Of a stretch of 64,000 nucleotides of DNA, positions 46,644 through 56,814 are shown one piece after another (positions within the stretch are counted from its first letter, which is position 1; each line of letters begins with the position of its first letter). The translations under genes were made by a program, and so were the position numbers. The notes beneath the pieces are model-generated. The model saw nothing but the letters and a program-made list of their open reading frames with translations. It was not told where the DNA came from and made no database searches. Origin of the DNA: Pedobacter riviphilus (GTDB taxonomy: Bacteria > Bacteroidota > Bacteroidia > Sphingobacteriales > Sphingobacteriaceae); contig NZ_CP061171.1 in assembly GCF_014692875.1 (NCBI RefSeq), positions 3,720,001-3,784,000 of the forward strand. Reading direction: 5' to 3'.

Positions 46644-48395
46644 ATGGAAACTGCACAAGATACAATACAACAAAACGAGGCAAAAGCAGAAACCTCAAAA
46701 ACCTTATTCAAAGGAACAGGCTCGCAGGTTTTGTTGAATGGATTAATTGAAGAAGGTGTAACCACCATTTTCGGTTATCCGGGAGGAGCAATCATGCCTA
46801 TTTATGATGCTCTTTATGATTATGCTGATAAATTAGAACACATACTGGTTCGCCATGAGCAAGGTGGTATCCATGCTGCTCAGGGTTTTGCACGTGCAAG
46901 CGGCGAAGTTGGTGTTGTTTTTGCAACCAGCGGACCAGGCGCAACCAATCTGGTTACCGGTTTGGCAGATGCACAAATCGATAGTACGCCATTGGTTTGT
47001 ATTACCGGGCAGGTTTTCGCTCATTTATTGGGAACGGATGCTTTTCAGGAAACCGATGTGATTAATATTACTACTCCAGTTACAAAATGGAACTATCAGG
47101 TTACTGATGCCAAAGAAATTCAAGAAGTATTGGCTAAAGCTTTTTACATCGCTAAAAGCGGCAGACCAGGTCCTGTATTGATCGATATTACCAAAAATGC
47201 ACAATTGCAATTGGAAGAATTTCCTGAATATGTAAAATGCAATCACATCCGCAGTTATCGCCCAAAACCAAAAGTTAGGGTTGAATATATCGAGCAGGCA
47301 GCCGAATTAATCAATTCAGCAAAAAAACCCTTCATTTTATTTGGACAAGGTGTTATTTTGGGTAAAGCTGAAGAAGAATTTAAAGCATTTATTGATAAAA
47401 CAGGCATTCCAGCCGCATGGACCATTATGGGCGAAGGTGCTATCCCAACTTCACACCCATTAAATGTAGGTATGTTAGGTATGCACGGTAATTACGGACC
47501 AAACGTATTAACCAACGAAGCTGATGTAATTATTGCCATCGGTATGCGTTTTGATGATCGTGTAACCGGCCGTTTAGATAAATATGCGAAACAAGCTAAG
47601 GTAGTACACTTAGATATAGACCCTGCTGAAATTGATAAAAATGTTAAAGCAGAAGTTGGTGTTTGGGGCGACTGTAAAGAAACTTTACCCCTACTAACCA
47701 ATTTAGTTAACGAAAATAAACACGAAGACTGGTTAGCCAAGTTTAGAGATTATAACCAACAGGAAATAGATCAGGTCATTACTCCGGAGCTTTATCCAAC
47801 TGGTGATGAAATGACCATGGGCGAAGTATTGCGCAACATCAACGAAATTTGTGGTGGCGATGCTGTAATCGTTACCGATGTTGGTCAGCACCAAATGGTG
47901 GCCTGTCGTTATGCTAAATTCAACAATACCCGCAGCAACATTACTTCTGGTGGTTTAGGTACAATGGGCTTTGGTTTACCAGCTGCCATTGGTGCTAAAT
48001 ATGGTGTTCCTGATAAAACAGTTATTGCCATTATTGGTGATGGTGGTTTCCAGATGACACCCCAGGAATTGGGTACCATTATGCAATTTGGCGCAGCAGT
48101 AAAAATTCTGATCCTGAACAACCGCTTTTTAGGCATGGTTCGCCAATGGCAACAACTGTTTCATGATAAACGTTATTCTTTTGTTAATATCACCAGTCCT
48201 GATTTTGTGGCTTTAGCAAAATCGTACTATATCGAAGCAAGCAAAGTTGATGAACGTGCAAACTTAAGGCAGGCATTAGAAACCATGATCAACCATGAAG
48301 GTTCTTATTTATTAGAAGTAATGGTTGGTAGAGAAAACAATGTTTTCCCAATGGTTCCGCAAGGAATGAGTGTAAGCGAAATCAGGTTGAAGTAA
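46644..48395 (+). CDS. ilvB: Acetolactate synthase large subunit
   Basis: A thiamine-diphosphate enzyme condensing pyruvate with pyruvate or 2-oxobutyrate (583 residues). GYPGGAIMPIYDAL and the catalytic glutamate in HEQGGIHAAQGFARASG near the N terminus; central FAD-type domain FGQGVILGKA and GMRFDDRVTGRL; C-terminal TPP motif GDGGFQMTPQELGTIMQF to LNNRFLGMVRQWQ. It pairs with the downstream ilvN. Confidence 0.97.
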   Translation: METAQDTIQQNEAKAETSKTLFKGTGSQVLLNGLIEEGVTTIFGYPGGAIMPIYDALYDYADKLEHILVRHEQGGIHAAQGFARASGEVGVVFATSGPGATNLVTGLADAQIDSTPLVCITGQVFAHLLGTDAFQETDVINITTPVTKWNYQVTDAKEIQEVLAKAFYIAKSGRPGPVLIDITKNAQLQLEEFPEYVKCNHIRSYRPKPKVRVEYIEQAAELINSAKKPFILFGQGVILGKAEEEFKAFIDKTGIPAAWTIMGEGAIPTSHPLNVGMLGMHGNYGPNVLTNEADVIIAIGMRFDDRVTGRLDKYAKQAKVVHLDIDPAEIDKNVKAEVGVWGDCKETLPLLTNLVNENKHEDWLAKFRDYNQQEIDQVITPELYPTGDEMTMGEVLRNINEICGGDAVIVTDVGQHQMVACRYAKFNNTRSNITSGGLGTMGFGLPAAIGAKYGVPDKTVIAIIGDGGFQMTPQELGTIMQFGAAVKILILNNRFLGMVRQWQQLFHDKRYSFVNITSPDFVALAKSYYIEASKVDERANLRQALETMINHEGSYLLEVMVGRENNVFPMVPQGMSVSEIRLK

Positions 48396-48426
48396 GGTAG
48401 AGGTTTAAGGTAAAAAAGAAATTATC

Positions 48427-49065
48427 ATGAGTACTGAAAATACAATAGAACATAAAATAGATAAAGCTGATTTGGAAGGTAAGCAGGAATATACCATTAC
48501 GGTTTATGCCGAAAACCGCATCGGTTTATTAAATAGAATTGCAATTATTTTCTCTAAAAGGAAAATCAATATCGAAAGCCTTAACACCTCTCCTTCTGAG
48601 ATTGATGGTATCCACCGTTTCAACATCGTGATTCACGAAAGCTATGAAGTGGTACGGAAACTGGCCCGTCAGATTGAGAAGCAAATCGAAGTATTGAAAG
48701 TTTATTTTAATACCAACGACGAGATTATCTGGCAGGAACTGGCACTGTACAAAGTTTCTACAGATGAAATTGCAGAAAAAGTAACGGTAGAGCGTTTATT
48801 AAGACAATATGGTGCAAGTGCAGTGGTAATCCGTAAAGACTATACTGTTTTTGCAGTAACTGGTCACCGAGAAGAAACTGATGCTTTGGTAAAAGCCTTA
48901 GAACCATACGAACTGATTGAATTTGTGAGATCTGCAAGAGTAGCCATTATTAAAGACAGTGCCGGTTTCCACGAAAAGTTGAAAGAGTTCGAGGCTTTCG
49001 AACCAGGTGAAGAATTAGTAGAAAACGAGTTTTTAGATAAAGGACAGAAGATTTTTACGATGTAA
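48427..49065 (+). CDS. ilvN: Acetolactate synthase small (regulatory) subunit
   Basis: The regulatory subunit (212 residues) that stimulates IlvB and gives valine feedback inhibition. The ACT domain TVYAENRIGLLNRIAIIFSK occupies about 22-45, followed by INIESLNTSPSEIDGIHRF. The C-terminal domain (LLRQYGASAVVIRKDYTVF) is typical of longer small subunits. It begins 31 bases after ilvB. Confidence 0.95.
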   Translation: MSTENTIEHKIDKADLEGKQEYTITVYAENRIGLLNRIAIIFSKRKINIESLNTSPSEIDGIHRFNIVIHESYEVVRKLARQIEKQIEVLKVYFNTNDEIIWQELALYKVSTDEIAEKVTVERLLRQYGASAVVIRKDYTVFAVTGHREETDALVKALEPYELIEFVRSARVAIIKDSAGFHEKLKEFEAFEPGEELVENEFLDKGQKIFTM

Positions 49066-49111
49066 GGTAAAAGCTAGAGCGTGTAAGGTTGAAGGTAAAA
49101 ATATAATGCTC

Positions 49112-49150
49112 AGCGATCTTTGCGAAAAATCTTTGCGCTCTTTGCGGTTA
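49112..49150. repeat. Family B repeat before glyoxalase-like gene
   Basis: CTTTGCGAAAAATCTTTGCG and CTCTTTGCGGTTAAA form a family B copy. It sits inside the operon and supplies a spurious upstream start codon for the next gene. Confidence 0.5.
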
Positions 49151-49164
49151 AAAATCAAAGAAAT

Positions 49165-49554
49165 ATGAAATGCAATAAAGCGATACCGATTTTAAGAATG
49201 TTCGATTACGATAAGGCAGTTGAATTTTATATAAACTGGCTAGGCTTTAAAATAGACTGGGAGCATACTTTTGAAAAAAATACCCCAGTTTACATGCAGA
49301 TTTCCTTACATGGTATCGAATTACACTTAAGTGAACACCATGGAGATTGTTCGCCGGGTGCACATATTCATATCGATTGTACAGGTTTAAAAGCATTTCA
49401 TAAAGAAATTATAGATAAAAAGTACAAGTACAACAGACCAGGTTTGGAGAAAACTTTTTACGGAACCTGGGCGGTAACCGTAAACGATCCCTTCTTTAAC
49501 AAGATTACATTTAACGAAGAATTAACCGAAGCTGAAAAACAAAACGATAATTAG
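49165..49554 (+). CDS. Glyoxalase-superfamily protein (BRP-like)
   Basis: A vicinal-oxygen-chelate-fold protein of 129 residues. I start it at ATG 49165 (MKCNKAIPILRMFDYDKAVEFY) because the longer frame from 49120 reads through an intergenic repeat. It shows the paired beta-alpha-beta modules (WLGFKIDWEHTF, IELHLSEHHGDCSPGAHIHI, NDPFFNKITFNE). Metal ligands are not obvious. Related proteins include bleomycin-resistance proteins and glyoxalases; no function can be assigned. It is a passenger between ilvN and ilvC. Confidence 0.75.
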   Translation: MKCNKAIPILRMFDYDKAVEFYINWLGFKIDWEHTFEKNTPVYMQISLHGIELHLSEHHGDCSPGAHIHIDCTGLKAFHKEIIDKKYKYNRPGLEKTFYGTWAVTVNDPFFNKITFNEELTEAEKQNDN

Positions 49555-49572
49555 ATAGATACGAAGTATAAC

Positions 49573-50037
49573 ATGATAAACCCGATATTTGATTTTATAA
49601 TAAACTCACGCAAGGCATTTATTAAGTTAGTGGATGGCTTAACAATCGAAGAATTGAATAAAATTCCTGATGGTTATAACAATAACATCATCTGGAACTT
49701 TGGCCATATTGTAGTGAGCACACAAACACTTTGTTATGTTCGTACAGGGGTATTACAAGACGCTGCTTCTGTAAAGTTTAACGAGTATTATAAAAAGGAT
49801 ACAAAACCTTCTTATATAGTAACGGAAGAAGAAGTAGCAGAATTGAAGACCATCGCATTAGAGAGCATTGAAAGAATAAAAGAAGATTATGCAAATGGAA
49901 AATTTTCGAGCACCACGCCCTTTTTAACAGCAACCTACGGTGTACAGTTGAATAGTATTGAAGAGATACTGATTACTACCATCGGACATGATAATGTGCA
50001 CTTTGGCTACGCCTCTGCTTTAAAGAAACTGGTATAA
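49573..50037 (+). CDS. DinB-family (DUF664-like) metal-binding protein
   Basis: A four-helix-bundle protein of 154 residues. The helix-bundle His positions are in WNFGHIVVSTQ and in GHDNVHFGYAS near the C terminus, where DinB proteins bind a divalent metal. These may act in thiol-dependent transferase reactions in other organisms; a link with bacillithiol-dependent chemistry has been proposed for parts of the family. Specific function here unknown. It lies 18 bases behind the glyoxalase-like gene. Confidence 0.8.
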   Translation: MINPIFDFIINSRKAFIKLVDGLTIEELNKIPDGYNNNIIWNFGHIVVSTQTLCYVRTGVLQDAASVKFNEYYKKDTKPSYIVTEEEVAELKTIALESIERIKEDYANGKFSSTTPFLTATYGVQLNSIEEILITTIGHDNVHFGYASALKKLV

Positions 50038-50140
50038 GGTAAAAAGAAAGAATCGGTAAAATCACTAAATCAGTGCAATCAAACCGAAGGAAAGAAAATA
50101 TAAACCCGATAATTAAATAGAAATTAACCAATAAAAAACA

Positions 50141-51622
50141 ATGGCAAATTATTTTAACACATTACCTCTTAGAGAAAAATTAAACCAATTAGGTGTTTGC
50201 GACTTCATGGACAGTTCTGAATTTTTAGATGGCGTTAGCGCACTAAAAGGCAAAAAACTGGTAATTGTAGGTTGCGGTGCACAAGGCTTAAACCAAGGTT
50301 TAAATCTAAGAGATAGTGGTTTAGATGTAAGCTACACTTTACGTAAGGAAGCAATTGAAGGCAAACGTGATTCGTGGAAAAATGCAACTGAAAACAATTT
50401 CGCAGTTGGTACTTACGAAGAATTAATTCCGAATGCAGATGTAGTGATCAACCTTACTCCTGATAAACAACATACCGCTGTTGTAAACGCAATTATGCCT
50501 TTAATGAAAGAAGGTGCTACTTTATTATATTCTCACGGTTTCAATATCGTAGAAGAAGGTATGCAGATCCGTAAAGATTTAACCGTGATTATGGTTGCAC
50601 CTAAATGCCCAGGTAGCGAGGTTAGAGCAGAATATGTGCGTGGTTTTGGTGTTCCTACCTTAATTGCAGTTCACCCTGAAAATGATCCTCAAGGTAAAGG
50701 ATTGGCGCAAGCAAAAGCATATTGCGCTGGTACAGGCGGTCACAGAGCTGGGGTATTAAAATCATCTTTCGTAGCTGAAGTAAAGTCTGATTTAATGGGC
50801 GAGCAAACCATCCTTTGTGGTTTATTGCAAACAGGTTCTATCCTATCTTTCGATAAAATGGTAGAAAAAGGAATCGACGCGGGTTATGCTTCTAAATTGG
50901 TTCAATATGGTGTTGAGGTAATTACCGAAGCCCTAAAACAAGGTGGTATTACGGCCATGATGGATAGATTAAGCAATGTAGCTAAAATCAAAGCTTTCGA
51001 AATTTCGGAAGAATTGAAAGACATTATGCGTCCGTTGTTCCAAAAACACCAGGATGATATTATGAGTGGCGAATTTAGCCGTATCATGATGGAAGATTGG
51101 GCAAATGGTGATAAAAACCTATTGGCTTGGAGAGCTGAAACCGGCGAAACTGCTTTCGAAAAAACACCTGCAGGTGATGTTAAAATCGGTGAGCAAGAAT
51201 ATTTCGACAATTATACTTTAATGGTTGCTTTTGTTCGTGCTGGTGTTGAGCTGGCTTTCGAAACAATGGTACAGGCTGGTATTAAACCAGAATCGGCTTA
51301 CTACGAATCGCTACACGAAACACCACTTATTGCCAATACCATTGCCCGTAAGAAATTGTTCGAAATGAACCGTGTAATTTCTGATACTGCAGAATATGGT
51401 TGCTATTTATTCGATCAGGCCTGTAAACCACTTTTAGGTGATTTCATGAAAAAAGTAGATACTGATTTAGTTGGTAAAAACTTCAACGAAGGTAAAGATG
51501 GCGCTGTTGACAACAGACAATTAATTGATGTTAATGAGGCGATCCGCTCTCACCAGGTAGAACAAATTGGAGCAACCTTGCGTAAAGCAATGACAGCAAT
51601 GAAGGCGATTAAAACAGCATAG
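50141..51622 (+). CDS. ilvC: Ketol-acid reductoisomerase (class II)
   Basis: Isomerises and reduces acetolactate or acetohydroxybutyrate with NADPH and Mg (493 residues). The length matches the long E. coli-type class II enzyme, with a duplicated knotted C-terminal domain. The Rossmann motif is [20 protein letters not shown] (about 37-56). [20 protein letters not shown] and [17 protein letters not shown] mark the active site. Neighbours on both sides belong to the same pathway. Confidence 0.97.
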   Translation: MANYFNTLPLREKLNQLGVCDFMDSSEFLDGVSALKGKKLVIVGCGAQGLNQGLNLRDSGLDVSYTLRKEAIEGKRDSWKNATENNFAVGTYEELIPNADVVINLTPDKQHTAVVNAIMPLMKEGATLLYSHGFNIVEEGMQIRKDLTVIMVAPKCPGSEVRAEYVRGFGVPTLIAVHPENDPQGKGLAQAKAYCAGTGGHRAGVLKSSFVAEVKSDLMGEQTILCGLLQTGSILSFDKMVEKGIDAGYASKLVQYGVEVITEALKQGGITAMMDRLSNVAKIKAFEISEELKDIMRPLFQKHQDDIMSGEFSRIMMEDWANGDKNLLAWRAETGETAFEKTPAGDVKIGEQEYFDNYTLMVAFVRAGVELAFETMVQAGIKPESAYYESLHETPLIANTIARKKLFEMNRVISDTAEYGCYLFDQACKPLLGDFMKKVDTDLVGKNFNEGKDGAVDNRQLIDVNEAIRSHQVEQIGATLRKAMTAMKAIKTA

Positions 51623-51633
51623 AAACAAAAAGA

Positions 51634-51709
51634 ATGTCATCCTGAGCCTGTCGAAGGAATTCTTTTCGTTTTCTATAACGAGAAAGACTTCGACAAGCTC
51701 AGACTGACA
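51634..51709. repeat. Long imperfect inverted repeat (cctgtcgaag type)
   Basis: TGTCATCCTGAGCCTGTCGA pairs imperfectly with TCGACAAGCTCAGACTGACA across about 30 bases. It fills the ilvC-leuC spacer. A partial relative lies near 25935. Confidence 0.65.
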
Positions 51710-51728
51710 AACATTAAATAATAACAAA

Positions 51729-53141
51729 ATGTCAAAAACATTAGTAGAAAAAATTTGGGATGCTCACGTTGTAAAAAGTGAAGAAGGATTTCCTGATATT
51801 TTATACATTGATACACACTTAATACACGAGGTAACCTCTCCGCAGGCATTTGATGGTTTGCGTAAAAGAGGCTTACCTGTTTTTCGTCCTAAACAGACTG
51901 TAGCAACAGCCGATCATAACGTACCTACACTAAATCAATTATTACCAATTAAAGAGGAGCTTTCGCGCTATCAGGTAGATATGTTAACAAAAAACTGTGC
52001 AGAATTCGGTATAGAACTGTATGGCTTAGGGCATCCTTTTCAAGGCATTGTACATGTTATCGGCCCTGAGCTGGGTATCACTTTACCTGGTAAAACAATG
52101 GTTTGTGGCGATAGTCATACCTCAACCCATGGTGCCTTTGGTGCTATAGCTTTTGGTATCGGTACTTCACAGGTAGAGCAGGTTTTCGCAACCCAATGTT
52201 TATTGCAGTCGAAACCTAAAACCATGAAAATCGAGGTAAATGGCGAACTTGGAAAGGGTGTTGGCGCAAAAGATATTATCTTATATATTATTGCCAAAAT
52301 TTCTGCAGCAGGTGGTACAGGTTATTTTATCGAATATGCAGGTTCGGCAATTGAGGCTTTAAGTATGGAAGCCCGTATGACCATCTGTAATATGAGTATC
52401 GAAATGGGCGCACGCGGTGGCTTAATTGCACCAGACCAAACCACTTTCGATTACATTAAAGGAAGAGAATTTGCTCCTGCTGGCGAAGAGTGGGATAAAG
52501 CTTTAGCTTATTGGAAAACATTATATAGCGATGCTGACGCGAAATTCGATAGTGTTTTAACTTTCGATGCGGCAGATATCGCACCTATGATTACCTATGG
52601 TACCAACCCTGGAATGGGCATGGGTATTCAAGAGCATATTCCGGCAACTGGTGCACAACCAGAAAAAGAAAAACTTTCGTACCAGAAAGCGTTAGATTAT
52701 ATGGGCTTTGATGATGATTCATCTTTGATCGGAAAACCGATTGATTATGTGTTCATTGGAAGCTGCACCAACTCACGCATTGAAGATTTACGCGAAGTTG
52801 CCGATTTTGTTAAGGGTAAGCGCAAAGCCGATAATGTTACGGTCTGGATTGTTCCAGGTTCGAAACAGGTTGAGCAACAAGCTAAAAACGAAGGTTTGGA
52901 TAAAATTTTCGAAGCCGCTGGTTTCCAATTACGCGAACCGGGCTGTAGTGCCTGTTTAGGAATGAACGAAGATAAAATCCCAGCAGGTAAATATTGTGTA
53001 TCTACATCAAACAGAAACTTTGAAGGTAGACAAGGACAAAATGCACGTACTTTATTAGCCAGTCCACTTACCGCCGCAGCTGCTGCAGTAACCGGAAAAA
53101 TTACCGATGTAAGGGATTTGCTGGAGAAGGTAGAAGGTTAA
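51729..53141 (+). CDS. leuC: 3-isopropylmalate dehydratase large subunit
   Basis: The aconitase-like large subunit for the second step of leucine synthesis (470 residues). [23 protein letters not shown] marks the family. The [4Fe-4S] ligands lie in FIGSCTNSR and in GCSACLGMN. Works with LeuD, encoded 500 bases downstream. Confidence 0.97.
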   Translation: MSKTLVEKIWDAHVVKSEEGFPDILYIDTHLIHEVTSPQAFDGLRKRGLPVFRPKQTVATADHNVPTLNQLLPIKEELSRYQVDMLTKNCAEFGIELYGLGHPFQGIVHVIGPELGITLPGKTMVCGDSHTSTHGAFGAIAFGIGTSQVEQVFATQCLLQSKPKTMKIEVNGELGKGVGAKDIILYIIAKISAAGGTGYFIEYAGSAIEALSMEARMTICNMSIEMGARGGLIAPDQTTFDYIKGREFAPAGEEWDKALAYWKTLYSDADAKFDSVLTFDAADIAPMITYGTNPGMGMGIQEHIPATGAQPEKEKLSYQKALDYMGFDDDSSLIGKPIDYVFIGSCTNSRIEDLREVADFVKGKRKADNVTVWIVPGSKQVEQQAKNEGLDKIFEAAGFQLREPGCSACLGMNEDKIPAGKYCVSTSNRNFEGRQGQNARTLLASPLTAAAAAVTGKITDVRDLLEKVEG

Positions 53142-53159
53142 AACTAAATGCCAAGCCTA

Positions 53160-53227
53160 ATCGTCATTGCGAGGCACGAAGCAATCTTAATGCGATTGCA
53201 AGCTAAGTAGATTACTTCACAATGACG
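53160..53227. repeat. REP-like element (cgtcattgcgaggc)
   Basis: CGTCATTG at 53162-53169 and CAATGACG at 53220-53227 enclose GAGGCACGAAGCAATCT, an element widespread in bacterial genomes. The ATG within its right end creates a false start for the next gene. Confidence 0.6.
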
Positions 53228-53239
53228 GATAATAAACAT

Positions 53240-53542
53240 ATGATACTAGAGGTTGCCGTATTAAATGTAAAAGCTGGATTATCGGCTGATTTTGAAAAAG
53301 CTTTTAGCGAAGCCCAAAAAATCATTTCATCGATGGAAGGTTACATTTCGCATCAGCTTCAAAAATGTGTAGAGGTAGAAAATAAATACATACTGCTGGT
53401 AAACTGGAAAACTTTGGAGGCACATACCGAAGGTTTCCGGGGATCAGCAGAATACCAGGATTGGAAAAAGTTATTGCATCACTTTTATGATCCTTTCCCA
53501 ACAGTTGAACACTTTGAGATGGTAGAGGGTTGTAGGGCTTAA
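53240..53542 (+). CDS. Antibiotic biosynthesis monooxygenase (ABM)-fold protein
   Basis: A 100-residue ferredoxin-like protein of the ABM/dimeric alpha-beta barrel family. I start at ATG 53240 (MILEVAVLNVKAG); an ATG 18 bases upstream lies in a REP-like element. The motif MEGYISHQLQKCVE and WKTLEAHTEGFRGSAEYQDWKKL are typical. Members include heme- and quinone-related monooxygenases and proteins of unknown function. It is a passenger between leuC and leuD. Confidence 0.8.
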   Translation: MILEVAVLNVKAGLSADFEKAFSEAQKIISSMEGYISHQLQKCVEVENKYILLVNWKTLEAHTEGFRGSAEYQDWKKLLHHFYDPFPTVEHFEMVEGCRA

Positions 53543-53617
53543 GGCGGAGGGTAAAAACTTAAAGCATAAAATTACCCCCATTAAGCAAAAGGCTTAAAAA
53601 AATAAGATAAAAAGTGG

Positions 53618-53663
53618 AATACAAGTCTCGCTACTTGGTACTCCCTACTTGATACTAATTGAC
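53618..53663. repeat. Family D repeat before leuD
   Basis: Tandem CTCGCTACTTGGTACTC and CTACTTGATACTAAT elements, similar to the spacers before atpC and ilvA, lie immediately before the leuD start. Confidence 0.55.
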
Positions 53664-54248
53664 ATGAAAAAATTCACAAAATTAACATCGGCAGTAGTGC
53701 CTTTAAATATAGAAAACATCGATACCGACCAGATTATCCCTGCGCGGTTTCTAAAAGCGACTACGCGCGAGGGCTTTGGCGAAAATTTGTTCCGCGATTG
53801 GCGTTATGAGAACGATAACCAGCCTAAAGCCGATTTCGTGATGAATAATCCAACTTACGGTGGTCGGGTATTAGTTGCAGGAAAAAACTTTGGTTGCGGA
53901 AGTAGTCGTGAGCATGCAGCTTGGGCCATTCAAGATGCCGGTTTTGATGCAGTAATTAGCAGCTTCTTTGCCGATATTTTTAAAGGAAATGCCTTGAATA
54001 ACGGTTTATTACCAATCCAGGTAAGTGACGAGTTCTTGGCGCAGATTTTCAAAGCGGTTAACAACAATCCAAAATCGGCCTTAGAAGTTGATTTAGAAAA
54101 CCAAACGGTTACCATTGTAGAAACTGGTGCTCAAGAATCATTTGAAATCAATCCATACAAAAAATCGTGTCTAATAAATGGTTATGATGATATCGATTTC
54201 ATCTTGAACCAAAAACAATTAATTGAAGCATTCGAACAAGCAAAATAA
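53664..54248 (+). CDS. leuD: 3-isopropylmalate dehydratase small subunit
   Basis: The swivelling-domain partner of LeuC (194 residues from ATG 53664; an ATG five codons upstream lies in the repeat). [20 protein letters not shown] and [20 protein letters not shown] are the family marks. Its TAA stop shares one base with the ATG of the following ABC gene (TAATG), so translation is coupled. Confidence 0.95.
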   Translation: MKKFTKLTSAVVPLNIENIDTDQIIPARFLKATTREGFGENLFRDWRYENDNQPKADFVMNNPTYGGRVLVAGKNFGCGSSREHAAWAIQDAGFDAVISSFFADIFKGNALNNGLLPIQVSDEFLAQIFKAVNNNPKSALEVDLENQTVTIVETGAQESFEINPYKKSCLINGYDDIDFILNQKQLIEAFEQAK

Positions 54249-55708
54249 TGTTTAAACCATTCCTTCACATACAGGATTTAAACTTAAGTTACCACAACAA
54301 AGTGGTGCTCAGGGATTTGTATTGGGAAATGAATATTGGCGAAAGCTATGTAATTGGTGGACAAAGCGGAACAGGAAAAACATCGCTGGGCAAAGCTATT
54401 GCAGGCCTGATTCCATATCAGGGAAGTATAGAAATTGATTTCGATCAATTGAGCAAGCTTCCAAAAGAGGTCCTTTACGTAGAAAGCTGGTACCAGTTTA
54501 AAAACCTAGAAGGAGTTGCCAATTTTTATTACCAACAACGTTATACCAGCCAGCAAGCAAAAGAAACTTTAACGGTTCATGCCGAATTGGTTAGTTATGG
54601 CAAAGAAAAAGGCCTTCACTTCGATCAGGTTGAACCTATTTTAGAGGCTTTAGGCTTTGCTACTTTTGCCAGTTCACAACTAATCGAATTATCAAGCGGC
54701 GAACATAAAAAGCTGCAACTGGTTAAAGCCCTATGGTTAAAACCTCAGTTGTTGATTATTGATCAGCCTTATACCGGTTTAGATGCAGCTTCGCGCAAGA
54801 ACCTGAACATTTTGTTGGATCAGATTGCAGAAGAAGGCGTTCAATTGCTCTTAATCTGTAATGATACCGAACTACCAAGTTGCATTGGTTCTTTTGCTGA
54901 AATAAAAAATGGACAATTGGTTAAAGTAGATGCATTAGAAACGTCTGCTAGTTCCGAAAGCCATTTGAGAGAAATTCCGGATTTCTTAAAAGAGTCGCCC
55001 GTTTACAGTTCTCAGAACATTGTTAAAATGGTTAACGTAAATATTAACTATGGCGAAAAACAGGTGCTGAAGAATATCAACTGGGAAGTAAAGGCTGGAG
55101 AAAAATGGCTTTTACAAGGCCCCAACGGATCGGGGAAATCAACATTACTGAGTTTAGTGAATGGCGATCACCCGCAATCTTACGCCAATGAGCTTTATTT
55201 ATTCGGTAACAGACGTGGAAGTGGCGAAAGCATTTGGGACATTAAACAGCATATCGGTTTAATCTCTCCTGAGTTTCATTGGTATTTCGACCCTACTGCT
55301 ACCGTTTGGCAAAGCATTGCCTCGGGCTTTTATGATACAGTAGGACTTTTCCAACAGCTGCCTTATACCAAAAGTACGCAGGTAGATAAACTGGTGGAAT
55401 ACTTTGGCCTAACTGAAAATAAAAATGAATTATTAACCGCACTTCCACTCGGTAAACAACGATTGGTATTATTAGCGCGAACAATTATAAAAAATCCTGA
55501 ACTATTAATTCTGGATGAACCTTGCCAGGGTTTAGACCAACAGCAAACAAAACATTTTAACCAATTGGTTGATGAACTGTGCAGCAATGGGATGACCCTG
55601 ATTTATGTTGGCCATTTTGAATCGCAGCTGCCAACCTGCATTGAAAAAAGAATATTGTTAGAAAAAGGCGAAGTAAAAGTCGTCGAAACTATACTAGAAA
55701 ACGTTTAG
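54248..55708 (+). CDS. Tandem ABC ATPase (ModF/PhrA-like), no membrane domain
   Basis: A cytosolic protein of 486 residues with two ABC domains. Domain 1 (about 4-225): Walker A GGQSGTGKTSLGKA, signature LSSGEHKKLQL, Walker B LLIIDQPYTGLD. The catalytic glutamate is replaced by glutamine. Domain 2 (about 255-480): Walker A GPNGSGKSTLLSLV, Walker B LLILDEPCQGLD intact, but the signature is degenerate (LPLGKQRLVLLA). Only one of the two composite sites should hydrolyse ATP well. The arrangement is like E. coli ModF. The start overlaps leuD (TAATG) and the stop is four bases before leuB, so it is a fixed member of the leu operon. The role there is unknown. Confidence 0.85.
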   Translation: MFKPFLHIQDLNLSYHNKVVLRDLYWEMNIGESYVIGGQSGTGKTSLGKAIAGLIPYQGSIEIDFDQLSKLPKEVLYVESWYQFKNLEGVANFYYQQRYTSQQAKETLTVHAELVSYGKEKGLHFDQVEPILEALGFATFASSQLIELSSGEHKKLQLVKALWLKPQLLIIDQPYTGLDAASRKNLNILLDQIAEEGVQLLLICNDTELPSCIGSFAEIKNGQLVKVDALETSASSESHLREIPDFLKESPVYSSQNIVKMVNVNINYGEKQVLKNINWEVKAGEKWLLQGPNGSGKSTLLSLVNGDHPQSYANELYLFGNRRGSGESIWDIKQHIGLISPEFHWYFDPTATVWQSIASGFYDTVGLFQQLPYTKSTQVDKLVEYFGLTENKNELLTALPLGKQRLVLLARTIIKNPELLILDEPCQGLDQQQTKHFNQLVDELCSNGMTLIYVGHFESQLPTCIEKRILLEKGEVKVVETILENV

Positions 55709-55712
55709 TACA

Positions 55713-56804
55713 ATGAAGAAGAACATTTTAGTAATACCTGGAGATGGTATTGGACCCGAAGTTACCACTTGGGGAAAAGCAGCATTAGAAAAAATTGGCG
55801 AAATTTTCGGACATGAGTTTACATTCGAAGAAGCTTTAATGGGCCATGCAGCTATTGAAGTTACCGGAGAGCCTTTGCCTGATGAAACTTTAGAAAAAGC
55901 AAGACAAAGTGATGCTATCCTTTTTGGAGCAATCGGTCACGCCAAATATGACAACGACCCTAGTTTAAAAGTTAGACCAGAACAAGGTCTGCTGAAAATC
56001 CGTAAGGAACTGGGTTTATTTGCCAACCTCCGCCCGATATTACTATTTGACGAACTTCTTCAGGCATCGAGTATTAAACCAGAAATTTTAAGGGGAACCG
56101 ATATTTTGTTCTTCCGCGAATTAACTGGCGATGTTTACTTTGGTGAAAAAACGCGCTCCGAAGACCGTAATACCGCTTCGGATTTAATGATTTATCACCG
56201 TTATGAAGTAGAACGTATTGCGCATAAAGCTTACCAGGCCGCACAGCAACGTAACAAAAGATTATGTTCGGTAGATAAAGCAAATGTTTTGGAAAGTTCT
56301 CGTTTATGGCGCGAAACCGTTCAGGAAATTGCAAAACAATATCCTGATGTAGAAACAGAGCACATGTTTATCGATAATGCAGCCATGCAGTTGATCAAAA
56401 ACCCTAAAAAATTCGATGTGGTTTTAACCGCCAATTTATTTGGTGATATTTTGACAGATGAGGCTTCGCAGATTGCAGGTTCAATGGGTATGCTCGCTTC
56501 AGCATCTGTTGGCGAAAGCACAGGTTTTTTCGAGCCCATCCACGGTTCTGCACACGATATTGCTGGCAAAGATTTAGCCAATCCATTGGCTTCTATCCTA
56601 TCGGCAGCATTAATGTTGGAAATTGGATTCGGACTAAAAGAAGAAGCTAAATTATTGGTTGATACTATCGACCAGGTATTGAAAGAAGGTTTTAGAACAC
56701 ACGATATTGCCGACCAAAATACAAACCGGTTTAAAGTTTTAGGCACAGCCGAAATGGGCAAATTGGTTCTTAAATTCTTATCACAAAAATTAATCACTTC
56801 CTAA
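55713..56804 (+). CDS. leuB: 3-isopropylmalate dehydrogenase
   Basis: Oxidises and decarboxylates 3-isopropylmalate with NAD (363 residues). [15 protein letters not shown] near the N terminus, [21 protein letters not shown] (substrate region), [14 protein letters not shown] (with catalytic Lys) and [15 protein letters not shown] with the metal aspartates, then the NAD loop [15 protein letters not shown]. Follows the ABC gene by four bases. Confidence 0.96.
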   Translation: MKKNILVIPGDGIGPEVTTWGKAALEKIGEIFGHEFTFEEALMGHAAIEVTGEPLPDETLEKARQSDAILFGAIGHAKYDNDPSLKVRPEQGLLKIRKELGLFANLRPILLFDELLQASSIKPEILRGTDILFFRELTGDVYFGEKTRSEDRNTASDLMIYHRYEVERIAHKAYQAAQQRNKRLCSVDKANVLESSRLWRETVQEIAKQYPDVETEHMFIDNAAMQLIKNPKKFDVVLTANLFGDILTDEASQIAGSMGMLASASVGESTGFFEPIHGSAHDIAGKDLANPLASILSAALMLEIGFGLKEEAKLLVDTIDQVLKEGFRTHDIADQNTNRFKVLGTAEMGKLVLKFLSQKLITS

Positions 56805-56814
56805 ACTTAAGATT

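Noticed and set aside
53222..53240. Upstream ATG for the ABM-fold gene
   Set aside because: It lies inside a REP-like element and adds residues without similarity to the fold's first strand.
54248..55708. Molybdate transporter ATPase
   Set aside because: No permease or binding protein in the cluster; the similarity is to stand-alone double-ABC proteins, and function cannot be taken from that.
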